Assembly (NCBI GenBank): GCA_050084515.1
Contig: CM114274.1
Location: 33,852,001 to 33,916,000 of the forward strand
DNA: 64,000 nt
Origin: Blasia pusilla
Lineage: Eukaryota > Marchantiophyta > Marchantiopsida > Blasiales
Direction: 5' to 3'
The translations under genes were made by a program, and so were the position numbers. The notes beneath the pieces were generated by a model that saw only the letters and a program-made list of their open reading frames with translations, did no database searches and was not told the DNA's origin. Positions 32,326 through 42,964 of this stretch are shown in pieces. Each line of letters starts with the position of its first letter. Position 1 is the stretch's first letter.

Positions 32326-33144
32326 CTAGACTCTGACAACTATCTCCTGTCGAGTCATATACTGCATGGGTGACACGCCCCCAATCGAGGTCTGTATTTG
32401 GAAGGGACAAGGCTCAATGTCGGCCTTCCGTAACCCCAACGCTAAACACGCCGCCTTCCCTAACATCAAGGGTTGCGCTCCCAAATCAAGCAGGATGCGC
32501 TGCGGGTGGTATACTATCCCCGTCGGACTAACCAAGTGAAATACTCCAGCTCGGTTATCTAGTAATACTACTCCAGGTGTCACCACTGCTCGCTCTATGG
32601 CCGGTCGAGTTGGCATATCTACCAACTTTGCTGCCGCCTCATGCCATGACTCAGTGGGGAACGTCCCGAGCACCGGCTATGAGGGCAAGTCCACCACCTC
32701 CTCAACTACCTCTGAACAAGAAGCAGTCATCTCTCCAAGCTCACACAACGTGGCGGCCAACCAGAACACCTCAGCTGTTCCAACTCCCAACGTTACCAAC
32801 TCTATGGCGGAAAATAGTGGAGTCTGACTCACTCTGGTGGCCACCTCCAACACTATGGTCGACATTGACTCCACTCGAGCCGGCATAGGAGTTGTCACTC
32901 CAACTCCTCGTGACGTCGACATAGGTGCCTGAGTTGTAGGCACTACAGGTCGTCGAGGCACCATCGATGGTGCGTGTAGTGCCTCCGACAATGTGAATGA
33001 CTGTGGAACCCTGGCCTGCCGCCCATCGGTCCCCTCTGGTGGTTCAATCTCAACTCCACCTCTCGACGGCTCGGTGCCTCTTGAAGCACCCTGAGTCAAC
33101 CTGGGCTGCACTACACATAAATCCCATACTGACAAGATCCTCAC
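32326..33144 (-). pseudogene. Element M protease region
   Basis: 33144-32677 is a low-complexity proline/serine/valine linker. 32673-32326 contains the retropepsin-like core: RILLDLGAQPLMLGKAACLA with the active-site triplet D-L-G (D63 of the frame, about 32485), followed by GLRKADIEPCPFQIQTSIGG. LD.GAQP.M is the form seen in plant gypsy proteases. A stop separates the linker from the core (about 32674). The frame then breaks before the methyltransferase. Confidence 0.82.
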
Positions 33145-34597
33145 CCGGGTCAGGGTAAGAGGTAGAAACTAGAGTCACACTAGCTGCTCGCAACTCCGTC
33201 CCTTCCCTAAGCTGCATCATCATCATGGCAGCAATCCTCTGCTCCAACTGATCGATCCGTGAGAGAAGTGTCGGATCTGGTGCTCCTGCTCCATCTCCTC
33301 TGGCTGGTGGTGGTCCTCTACCACCACGTCCAAGAAGAACTCCCCGACCTCCTCCAGGAAGACCGCCCCCAGGCCCTCGGCCTACCTCAGGACGTGCCCC
33401 TCGGCAAAGGTCAAAACATCTATCCCTAGTGTGACCATATCTGCGGCAATAGTCACACTGGTGCTTTGGTGGGACCATCCTCTGTGGCTCCTGAGCAATC
33501 GGAGGCGCTGGTGGTCCTCTCCCATGCTGTGGGCAGTCTCTCTGCCTATGGGCCCCTCCACACGTCCAAAAAGACCACATCGGTCCCTGCTGGGCAACAT
33601 ATGTAGGTACAGGTCGTTTCCTCATAGGCTCACGGTACCCGCCCTGCTCTCTAGGCACACTGGCCCGCTCTTGTGGTACTGGTGCTCGCTATGGCACTTG
33701 TGGGGTCACCGTCGCTCGTGGACCCGTCGACTCTCGAGAAAATCGAGCAGTCACTACCTGCTCCTCACTCATGTTAAGCTCAATACGCTTTGACAACTCA
33801 AAGACCACCTTCAATGTGGACTTCGCTGTGTGAATCAGCACCGCATCTCGGACTCTCCTCCGTAGTTCTCGGTCCAGAACCATGTAGAAATATTGGACTG
33901 ACTGCGCCTCAGTCACTCCATACGTAGCAATGATCAGCCTCCTCATGCGCGTGAATTCCTCTCTCAGACTCTCACACGATCGTCGCTGAAAATCCTGTAG
34001 ACTCTTCAGCTTGTAGGTGCGTACGCCATGGTAGCTCTTCCCCAACTATCGGAAGAACTCCACTATGGGGCTGAAGCTGGGTGGCCCTCTACCACCAGAG
34101 GCCTCTGCCAGATCGCCTGTCTCACTGCCCTCCTCTCCATCTAGTCTCCGGGCTGATGGTGTGGGTCTATCTCCTCTCACAATCCCATCATATGCCTCGC
34201 GACCACTAGTGGACACATACCTTGGAGCCCAATACATCCTCCAGGCATCGATCTCTAGTGAATATAGTGATCGAAACTCCATATAATCATCCATCGGAGT
34301 ACCCTCCAAGTGCCGGAATAACCCCTTTCATGCCATGAAAGGGTTGAACCGTGTCGGGGTCCGTATCTCTTGGAAGTCGCACCACGTGTCGAACTCCTGG
34401 ATAAAATCATCTAAGTCGATGGTGCCCACTGCACTCGAGAAACGACGCATGCCCCGATGGTCCATGACGTCCATCTCCTGCCAAGTACTACTGTCTCTGT
34501 CTGCGATCTCGTCACCCGACCCAGTGTCTAGTGATGACGATCCAGCCACGGATGGATGTCGAGGTCGCTCCTCACTGGTCACCCCTCGGTATCTCAC
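33050..34597 (-). pseudogene. Element M gag with CCHC zinc knuckle
   Basis: One frame, interrupted by single-base stops, can be followed from about 34597 to 33090. RYRGVTSEERPRHPS is followed by DLDDFIQEFDTW and RFNPFMA, then a TGA at 34328-34330 where the frame expects Trp. MDDYMEFRSLYSLEIDAW follows, then a TAG at 34046-34048 for Gln. LKSLQDFQRRSCESLREEF (retrotransposon gag domain) is followed by a TAG at 33689-33691 for Gln. Then come two cysteine/histidine regions: a degraded FWTCGGAHRQRDC and an intact CDYCRRYGHTRDRC (C-x2-C-x4-H-x4-C). A Gly/Arg-rich stretch and the helix SRIDQLEQRIAAMM end the protein. Confidence 0.88.
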
Positions 34598-35713
34598 TCC
34601 ACTACTACTGCTCGCACTACCCCGTTCTTCCGAACCCTGGAAGAACGCTGTGATGACAACCCTGTCTCACCCGCTCAAGCACTCAGACTCACCGAAAGTC
34701 TCCCACACTCCTCACTAGCTAACCTATGCTAATGTCAATCCCGTGATGACACACCTGGCCTCACGCATACTCAACACTCGGGCTCACCATGAGCCTCTCA
34801 ACTGACTCACATAACCTAGCGATACTCTCGGGTCATACATGCGACCCCTACGTGGCATCCGCCGTACATCCACCAACATGCTACACATGAAAAGAATCTA
34901 CACTCGTCACCATCGCTGCATCCACCTAGCACCAGCTACTACCCGTGACCCAGCACTCTCAATCACACACGACAAGTGCGGGAAAAGGGACTCGAATGGG
35001 TAACTTGATAACGCCATCCAACCTACGTCACCATCAACACGCACGCCTCAATGTGACACGACAACGTCCGCAACACAACACTCTCCTCGACCAACATGTC
35101 GATCCTCCCGTCAACAGATGCGGACAACTCGTCGGCATCATGCGCACTGCCCCTCCATCGTCAACTCTCGCAAAGCCCTATCGCGCACAAAAACATAATG
35201 TCGCGCAAACCTCTCTGTCCATCCCCACACGCGGCATGTAACCTGACTAACCCTGGTCAGCTCCCACCTACCACGTACGCCCTGTCCGACCAGGTGAACT
35301 TGATCTCGACCACATCCGGACTCCCAACCATGTCGTCATCCAACCACCTCCGGTCCTACCACGTTGGAGGGGGGGCCGTCGCGCCCATCGCCGCCGCGCC
35401 CTAACCCTAGCCTCCTTTACTTGACAGCCCCCCGATGGCTGCAAGTAAAGGAGGCTTTTCTTCTCTCTACCGACATCCTCACTCGCGTATACCCGACGCT
35501 CCACCGCACACTACACTCGACTGCTATCCCGCGTCAATCCGTACCAGCAAAATCTGAGAAAAATGGACAGCGCTTCCGCCCACGGTCTTTCGAACACAAA
35601 AAAGTGACAAATACGATGCCAACCAACGTCTCCACGGGCTCCCGACCAAGGCAACTCGCTTGCCCACCTGCAAACAACGAATTCCCACCAGCCCCTTGAC
35701 ATCTTTCTCATGT
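34598..35713 (-). other. Element M leader between 5' L and gag
   Basis: About 1.1 kb without a recognisable protein. It starts acatgagaaag directly after L. No obvious tRNA primer-binding site (tgg... complementary to a tRNA 3' end) sits at this junction, which is unusual for a gypsy element. Parts of it are conserved in the relic at 52624-54998. Confidence 0.6.
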
Positions 35714-36193
35714 AAAAATAAAGAGTAGAAAAAACAGCATACCCGACCTAAAACTCCACTCCTCAATCTACATCGACATATCAAGCCTCGTCCACCCTGT
35801 GCTATCAAGGAATCCGGACGCTAGCACCCTAGTCCTATCTCACACACATACAAGGGAGGTGCTCCAATGGCCCAACATGAGAAAGATGGCTTAGGAAAGC
35901 CATCTTCCTCTCTTATATAGAGTTGGGAAGAGCCAAAAGGCTCTTCCCCTAAAAATAGCCCTCTCCTTGGTAACCTGCGCGCACAGGTTACCAGGGGCGG
36001 GTGACCTGGTCGACAAGTCACTCGGTTGTGAAAGACCTCAACATGAAAGTTGTTAGAAACGACGTTCCTGACACAATGGACCTATCCTCAACTTCATCCG
36101 ACATTGTGGGACAAAGTTACACTCAAGATAGTCTGCTGGCTCCTACGCCCTATCCATGATAGATCTCGACCTATCGGCTACTCAGATGTGACA
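35714..36193 (-). repeat. Element M 5' long terminal unit (L)
   Basis: 480 bp, TGTCACATC...attttt, the same length as the 3' L at 26800-27279. A TATA box (ctatataaga on the minus strand, 35911-35920) lies inside, so transcription should start in L. Three perfect hairpins occur at regular spacing: 35883-35906, 35925-35948 and 35969-35992. No S unit flanks this copy: one side is copia DNA after the target duplication, the other side is leader. Confidence 0.92.
35911..35920 (-). promoter_or_regulatory. TATA box of element M
   Basis: The minus strand reads ctatataaga between two perfect stem-loops. The same box occurs in the 3' L at about 26998-27006. A start about 30 nt downstream would put the RNA start near 35888-35894, inside the first hairpin (35883-35906). 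Confidence 0.6.
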
Positions 36194-36197
36194 CTTG

Positions 36198-36936
36198 TAT
36201 GATAGGCAAGCAACACCGAAAACTATTTCCACAAGAGTCCAGCAATAGAGCAAAGGCTCCTCTAGAGTTGATTCATGCTGATCTCTATGGTAAAATAAGA
36301 ATAGTGGCATTAGGTGGTTCTTCCTACTTCTTTTTAGTTGTCGACGATTATAGTAGGAAGATGTGGGTGTATTTGCTTCGTGATAAGGCAAGTGCTTTTG
36401 GAAAATTTAAAGTATGGCACAAGTTGGTTGAGAATGAGACAAGAAAGAAGGTACAGAAGCTTCGCACCAATCAAGGAGGAGAATTATTATCAACAGAATT
36501 CAACAAATATTTGGGGGAGCATGGAATCAAGCGACAGTTAACCACGGCACATACACCACAACAAAATGGAGTTGTTGAGCATCGAAATCGTACAGTGGTG
36601 GAGATGGCAAGATGTATGATGAAAGCAAAAGGTTTGACAGAAGGATTTTGGGCTAAAGTTGTTAATACTGCCGTTTACATTCTAAATAGAAGTGCTACCA
36701 AGTCAGTGCAAGGCATGACTCCTCATCAATCATACTCAGGTAAGGTACTATCAATCCAACATTTCAAGACTTTTGGTAGTCAGTGCTTCGTACATATTTC
36801 TGAAGCATCCACAACCAAGGTGGAGTCCAAGAGCACGAAGTACATCTTTATGGGATACAATGATGAGTCTAAAGCTTATCGCCTATGGTGTCCTAAGGCA
36901 AAGAAGATGCTTGTGAGTCATGATGTGGTGTTCTAG
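36198..36936 (+). pseudogene. Copia integrase (catalytic Asp lost)
   Basis: The integrase resumes on the right of M: CMIGKQHRKLFP, LELIHADLYG (first catalytic Asp), FFLVVDDYSR, KLRTNQGGE, then TPQQNGVVEHRNRT with the catalytic Glu. The second catalytic Asp, normally in RTD.GGE, is Asn (residue 91 of the fragment). Spacing from that position to the Glu is the canonical 35 residues. This GAC/GAT-to-AAC/AAT transition alone would abolish strand transfer. The frame ends at a stop (36934-36936) where VVF normally continues with E, consistent with GAG to TAG. Confidence 0.9.
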
Positions 36937-38000
36937 GAACAACCTCGTCAAGTGGCGGATATGAGTGGTCCGTCCACATTATCATCAAACGAAGAGATTA
37001 ACCCACCAGACCACACCACCAATGTTTACACTAGATCATCAAGAAGAAGAATTTGGTGATGATTACAAAAAGCAGCCTGCTCTTCCATTACGGTCGTCAT
37101 ACCCTAAGTGGATAAAGCAACTGTTGGATGGTAAGGATCCACCAGCAACTGATGAAGTTTTTACACATCCAAGGAGATCCAAGAGACTAGAGGAGCACAA
37201 TAGAGCTTCCGCACATCTCGTCAACATGACCTTGATGACATAGGTCTTGAAGGTGGAAGAGCCATCATGCTTGGATGAGGCCCTTGCTCATCCTCAATGG
37301 GGAGAGGCCATATAGATGGAGATGGACGCTATTCAGAGAAATGAAACTTGGACTTTGGTTGAAAAGCCAAAGGAAAGTAAGATAATACGCACCAAGTAGG
37401 TATACAAGACCAAGTACAAGTCGCACGGTACATTGGATAAATTCAAAGAGAGATTGGTTGCACAAGGATCCTCACAAATCAAAGGTTTTAACTACTATGA
37501 GACTTTTGCTCCTACTGCAAGGATGAAAACCATTCAAATTTTTCTAGCGGTTGCAAGAACATGACGTTGGCCTGTATACCAATATGATATGAGTATGCCT
37601 TTGTGAATGGGAGTCTCAAGGAGGAGGTGTATGTATCTCAGCCACCAGGTTTTGAGACACCCGGATTAGAAGAGAAAGTGTGTTTACTTCATCGAGCATT
37701 GTATGGGTTGAAGCAAGCCCCAAGGGTATGGTATCAACGAATAGATACAGTCTTCCGAGAGAAGGGTCTCATCAAGAGTCTGTTAGAAGAAAATTTGTAT
37801 GTGTTTTGCCAAGATGGGATGTATATGTTGATAGTCTTGTATGTGGATGATTTGATCATCATAGGAGACCACCGTAGGAAAATAGAGGAAATGACGGGAG
37901 TGTTGAATCTGAGTTTGAAATGTCAGATTTAGGTCTTTTGGACTACTTTATAGGGCTGGAGATTTGGCAATAGTCAGATTCTATTTTTCTCTCTCAGCAA
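36937..38000 (+). pseudogene. Copia integrase tail and reverse transcriptase
   Basis: Linker pieces (PRRSKRLEEHNRAS) lead to the RT start at about 37240 (EEPSCLDEALAHPQW; MDAIQRNETWTLVEKP). The sequence then continues through KERLVAQG, YYETFAPTARMKT and YQYDM. After a frameshift near 37595 it reads MNGSLKEEVYVSQPPGFE, LHRALYGLKQAPRVWY and the catalytic box LYVDDLIIIG (YVDD, about 37840). Several in-frame stops (for example AI-stop-MEMD, RTK-stop-VYK, ART-stop-RW) fit TGG or CAG changed by one transition. Another frameshift lies near 37930. Confidence 0.9.
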
Positions 38001-38779
38001 AAGTATGCTAGAGAAATCTTGAAGGCATTCGGGATGATCGAGTGTGAGGCAGTGGTCTCACCTATGGAGGTAGAGTTGAAACTCTCGATGGAGGATGTTT
38101 CACAATTGGTAGATGAAAAGTTCTATAGAAAGCTTGTAGGCAGTTTGATATTTTCGTGTAACACTAGACCAGACATTAGCTTTTCTGTGGGAGTGTTGAG
38201 TAGGTTCTCAACTAAGCCTCGTGAGAACCATTGGAAGGCAAGGATGTGTGTGTTGAAGTACATCAAAGGCACGATCAAGTGCGGCATCACCTACGGAGCA
38301 GGGACGGTAATGAGAGCTTTTTGTACTCGGATTGGGCAGGAGATTCAGATTCTCAGAGATCAGTTTCGGGTTATTGCTTCTTAGTAGGATCAGCTGTGGT
38401 GTCATGGGTCAGCAAGAAGCAACCTACAATGGCTCTTTCTTCTACCGAGGCAGAGTACAAGGCGACTTGTTATGCTTCCTGTGAAGCATTATGGTTGAGA
38501 TGGATATTGGAGGACATAGAAGAAGCACCAGAAAGTGCTAATGTAATGTGGTATGACAATCAGAGTTGCATTGCTATAGCACATAATCCTGTGTTTCATG
38601 CTCGTACAAAGCACATAGAGATCCAATATCATTTTGTTCTTGAATCGATTGAGAGAGAGGTTTTGAAGTTAGTCTATCATCCAACGGAGGATAATCGTGC
38701 AGACATCTTCACGAAAGTTTCGAGCGGAAATCAGCTTCACCGACATCTGAAGGATCTTGGCATAGGTCCAAGGAAGTAG
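38001..38779 (+). pseudogene. Copia RT tail and RNase H
   Basis: 38019-38290 holds RKLVGSLIFSCNTRPDISF and LSRFSTKPRENHWKA, the connection region of copia RT. After a frameshift near 38310 the RNase H domain follows: YSDWAGDSDSQRSVSGYCF, STEAEYKATCYASCEALW, YDNQSCIAIAHNPVFHARTKHIEI and DNRADIFTK. Asp of SDWAG, Glu of STEAEY and Asp of YDNQ are the expected metal-binding residues and are present. The gene ends at a stop about 30 bp before the polypurine tract. Confidence 0.9.
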
Positions 38780-38797
38780 TCCACATGAGAGTGGATA

Positions 38798-39199
38798 TTG
38801 AAGGGGGGTGTTGGATTCTCAACATCCATTTCTGTGAGCACTCTTAATCGAATCGGCCCCCTTGTATGAGGAGAAGCCTAGATTGATGGTTCCGACTTAG
38901 ACGTCGAAGGAGTCATAGTAATATGATGTAGGTGGTTTCAAGAGTAGTGTTACTAGGATTATCCAATCCTATATTGCATCAGGGTGCGGGCACCCTGATG
39001 CGTCGCGAGGGTTCAGGGGGGAAACCCCCTTGCAAAAAATTTCTATTAATAGAATAAAAAAATTAGGTAAAAAACCCTAGTTTCTTGAGTATGAAATAGT
39101 CAGGAGCCGCAGCGGTAGCGCATTCTCGTATGTCGAGTTATCTCCATGTTCATGTTCCATCGAAGCTCTTTTGTGAGCCACGGACGGATTAGGCCACTC
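38798..39199 (+). repeat. Copia polypurine tract and 3' LTR (truncated)
   Basis: attgaagggggg (to 38808) is the polypurine tract. The LTR begins at 38809 and matches the two halves of the 5' LTR, including the hairpin cagggtgc/gcaccctg. Homology ends after ggattaggccact at about 39199, losing the final ~60 bp before the expected TCACA end. Confidence 0.9.
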
Positions 39200-41280
39200 C
39201 AATTTCAGCAATAGCTTTTATGTCTCGATTTATGGATTTGGCCGAGTTTAGGGGTCTCGGCTCTCAAGACGGCTGAAGTGTGAAGCAAGTCGTGTCCGCT
39301 TATACTAAGAATAGTCTCTCCGTGAGCTTGGTTGGATTTCTCGTGCCATCCCAAGTTCTAGAAAGATCTTCTTAGGGTCGTTGAAGATACACCCCTCGTC
39401 TCATATGTGGACGATCTCATCTTGCGCTCTTGCTCTGATTGATTTCCACTGTAGAGCGCGCAGGTGGCACTGACACTCTCAGGGGGGGGAAGGAGATGGC
39501 TCCGCTTTTTGTCCAATAGTAGCTTCTCTGTCCCAATCTATTATGTCCTGATGTCTCGATTGTGCGCTTTGGCCAAGTTTAGGGGTCTACTTGTTTTGAT
39601 CTACGCTACGTTGGTTGTTCCGGATCAGGCCAAGCCCCGGGAATGTCCCGAGCTCTTTTGGGGACAACCTTCTTCTTTTGCTCCTAACTTGATATCGCTC
39701 TCGTACTTCGCACAATCGTAAGCTTGCTGTTGTTTTTATAGTGCTTGCTGAATTTGAAATCCTTCTTTGGTGCAGTTTTGGGGTTGAAGGGTTGCATACA
39801 TACTCAAGATAAATCTCGAGTACTCGAGTTGAGTATTCTAAGACAGGAATCATCTTGAGTACTCGAGTCGAGTATTGTAAGACATAAAGCAGAGCAAAGC
39901 ATCGGACAAACACATGTCATCATGGAAGCGTTAATCTTTTTTCCTTGAAGTCTTATTTACATGTTAGCACCGTAGTGTGCTACTTATCATCTGCAGATTC
40001 TAGTATTTCTAGCTACTTGTCTTAGATCCTTAGATATGTTCTTCTACTTACTTAGTCTCATGCAATCCTCCTGAGAAATAGGAGACCACTTGGAACTCTC
40101 CAATGGTTCCAGATCGGCTGACTTGACTCCAAAATGTTTTTCGATGAGGTCACCTTGGACACACTCTTGCCCTTGCCTTGTGTGGACTTCTTTGTTGTGA
40201 TCCTGGTGGCCATCTTTTTGAATTTCTGTTTTCTGGTGTCTTGAATGGTTGCAGGTTCAAGGCGAGAGGAAGAGACTGGAGCGGCTCGGGAGCGTTGGAT
40301 TGGGAGCCCAAGAGCGTTGGAGGTGGAGCTCAAATCAAACCTGGAGACTTCGTTGTTGTTCCCAAATCAAATGTCTTCGGACACTTGCTGATATTGTTGC
40401 ACAGACTTGCAGATTGCTTAGGAGACTCACTTGCTGAACTCGCTGCTGAATATTGTCAAATATCTACAAAACAACAAGCATAGAAACTTGTAAGATACTA
40501 CTGTAACTACTCATTGTTGTACCAATAAATAATAATATGCATGCCGTGGGCATACGCATATACATGTAAGCATTCAATACAAATGAATAAATCGGAAGTC
40601 CCAGAAGTTCCCCTCCATGGTGTGTAAAGGAGTTTACCTGCGTAAGCCCTTGAAGTGCGCAAATGTGAAGTGTGAAAATTTGGATGCACACCATAAATAC
40701 TGGAAGATGTAAGTCTTGGAAACCACCCCATCCTTCATCGAAAGATCCCCGTGATCGTGAGATCATAAGGGTTTGTACGTATGTAATTTTGAAAATCGGA
40801 GAAAAAAGGCGGTTAAATTGCGGCGCTTAACACGAAACCCTAAAACCTGACATCCGACGGTCCAGACTTTGTTAGGCCGAGGCAGGTAGGAGCGCCTCAT
40901 AGCCGGAAATGTCTATTAGCCGAAAATGATACGTTTTGACACCTGAAGCGTTTGCACAACGAGACACCACTCTCCCATGATAATATAGATTACGGGTGAA
41001 TGTTCGAGAAACCTAACCTATTAAAATAAAAAAACTCGTTTCGTTTTGAAGTCGCCCGTAAACGTTTCCCGGGAACGGGGTATTTCTTTGCAAAGAGTAG
41101 CTGCAAACTGGAATTACTGTAGCCGGCCGTAAAATACCGGCAGTATACCGGCTCCCGGGAAAAGCACCCCGAAGTGGCGTGGAGTTTAGGGTTTAGGCGG
41201 CTAAAAAGCATCCGGACCTAGCGATTTCAGCCCGATACCAGGCATTGGTGTGTCGGATATAAGGGGAACGAAGTTTAAAT
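39200..41280. other. Spacer right of the retrotransposon nest
   Basis: No protein family is recognised. 39200-39620 contains two diverged copies of a ~35-bp segment (tgtctcgattt...ggcc.agtttaggggtct at about 39221 and 39552). 39815-39885 has a short duplication with a palindrome. Frames at 40058-40766 on both strands overlap each other and show no family motif. Confidence 0.45.
39815..39885. repeat. Short duplication containing a perfect palindrome
   Basis: Two copies of gagtactcgagt.gagtatt.taagaca are offset by 39 bp. The first overlaps the perfect 14-bp palindrome ctcgagtactcgag (39815-39828). No function can be assigned. Confidence 0.75.
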
Positions 41281-42960
41281 GATTTTCATTACGATACCCT
41301 CCTTAGGCTTCTCTCGGATGAAAAAAACTGGGAAGAAAACCATTAATATCCGGAATAAAGTTAAGATTCGTTCTCCTTCACAATGGTGGGATCATTTCAG
41401 CCAATATGTGACACCCCTAAAGTCACGCCTGACGAAGACCTGCCGGTTGAAACGCCCCGCCCGGAATGGGGTCGATGGGTTTGTTTGCACGGACGTCACC
41501 CAGAGGGAGTGCCGGAGGAGACGGCGAAAAGTGCGGGTTTTGGCGGGACGGCTGTGACGTGGGGACTGCTGAAGCGGGGAGTCCAAATACGGTATCTCGC
41601 ACTCGATGCACCGCGACGAGCGCTGAGGTGGCGGCTCAACAGGCAGTGACAAAGGTCGGGGCTAGTGATGAAGCTTAGATTTCTTCATGTGTGACATAAA
41701 ATGTGGTGTTGTGAAACCCCACCAGATACGATCATCTGGTCACATCGTGCAGTATTAGAAAGCCCTGTTTCAGACCGCCCTAAGGATCTGCAACCGTCAG
41801 TTTCGACTGCACTTGAAGCGAAAGGGTGGCCCGCTAGAATTGCCATCTTCTTCGTGGGGGCTGTTGCATCCCTGAAGTGAAGAAAGGTTAAGAAAAGCGG
41901 TCTTGGCTAAAAAGAGAAGAAACCCGTCACTGATGAGATCACGAGATGAGAAAGGGAACGAACGGTATGGGAGAGGTAAAACCTACACTGGCGAGACTCG
42001 CCCGGTGGAAACGGGCTCCAGTGCAAAGTAATCTTTTTTTATTTTATTTATCTAAGAACAGGTTGGAGCCGGGTTTAGGGCTGTTCTCACAAGGGAGCTT
42101 CTGGTTCTGCTAGAATCTATGGACTTGGTTGGACTAGTGAACGACTTGGCTGCACAGTAGCGTACGCAACAGATGATCGCCATATTTGACGCCGAGCATT
42201 GAATTCGAGAATCCGGTATATTTGAGCGGAGGGGTGGCAATGTGGAGGAGGCGAAAGCAATTATTGTGTGAAAGTTTCCCGCGCAGCCTGCGGCCAAGCT
42301 TCGAGGTCCCAACGATCTGATCGGAGGAAGGTTGGAATCCGCTATTTTCACTAGCCTGGGCGTATTGCAACCACGCAACCGGCGGTGCGGTTAGGTTCGG
42401 TCTAGTCCTGTGGTGGCGCGAATTCCCCTTCCGGCATCCGTGACCACGCTCCGCGTACGCCCGCCTCGTGCTGGAATGGTTCTCGCCTCACGTCAGAAGA
42501 CTAGACTTCTGGAAGTCACCTTGCGGTCAAACTCCATTCGCGATGTGACCCGAGCTTGTGAGTCCGCTTCCTGATTGAATAGTCATCTCTTCACGTTCAA
42601 ATCATAGTCATCAGCACTGTAACTAAACTCAAGTTGGGTGCTATCCCAGGATTGAAATGCACCACGGAGTCAGCTGAGGAGTGGGAACGACCGATGTAGA
42701 TACGCCCCCTCTCTGTCTCCAAGAGAAACACCAGAGTCCATTTATATGCGGCGAGCGTGGGGTTACCTGCTAGGCGAACTAGCGAAGTGTGCAATTAGAG
42801 GACGCGGGGGAAGTGGTAGTTAATATTCTGAAAATTTTGGATAGCTCCTATTTCCAACGGAGAAATCCGAGGGATATGATAATAGTAGATTTTACAACAC
42901 GACATTCTACCATGTACTCTACCCGTACAAAGTCGGGCGCGGAATTGATTTAAGGCCCAA
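41281..42960. other. GC-richer unassigned stretch
   Basis: 41383-41649 is an 88-residue open frame on the plus strand (VTPDEDLPVETPRPEWGRW, HGRHPEGVPEETAKS, AVTWGLLKRGVQIRYL). Open frames overlap it on both strands, as expected in GC-rich DNA. I recognise no family and see no splice sites that would extend it. The rest has no credible gene. Confidence 0.35.
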
Positions 42961-42964
42961 ATTC

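Larger units (their letters stand above)
26662..36193 (-). mobile_element. Gypsy element M: Ty3/gypsy with DNA methyltransferase and PHD finger
   Basis: This is the more complete copy, 9532 bp, inserted in the copia gene with a 4-bp target duplication cttg (26658-26661 and 36194-36197). Outer ends on its own strand are TGTCACATC...GCACGACA. From 5' to 3' (descending coordinates): L 36193-35714, leader, gag, protease, methyltransferase, RT, RNase H, integrase, PHD finger, polypurine tract 27429-27420, S, L, S'. The two L copies differ at roughly 6 percent of positions by eye in the first 210 bp, mostly transitions. This indicates an old insertion. The open stretches are broken mainly by CAG-to-TAG and TGG-to-TGA stops. 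Confidence 0.93.
15069..39199 (+). mobile_element. Ty1/copia retrotransposon (outermost of the nest), disrupted
   Basis: The 5' LTR starts TGTTGGATTCTCAACATCC at 15069, is cut at 15170 by element P, resumes at 24779/24783 and ends TCACA at 25132. A primer-binding site follows. Gag, protease and pre-integrase lie at 25205-26661, integrase at 36198-36936 after element M, then RT and RNase H to 38779. A polypurine tract follows (38798-38808), then the 3' LTR from 38809. The order protease-integrase-RT-RNase H is that of Ty1/copia. Removing P and M leaves an element of roughly 5 kb. The 3' LTR loses homology at about 39199, so the last ~60 bp and the target duplication are missing. Confidence 0.92.

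Noticed and set aside
40058-40766. Gene fragments on either strand right of the copia element
   Set aside because: Overlapping frames on opposite strands, no motifs, and no supporting splice structure.
41383-41649. 88-residue protein gene
   Set aside because: Open frames on both strands overlap in GC-rich DNA, with no family motif and no splice context. Left as unassigned.
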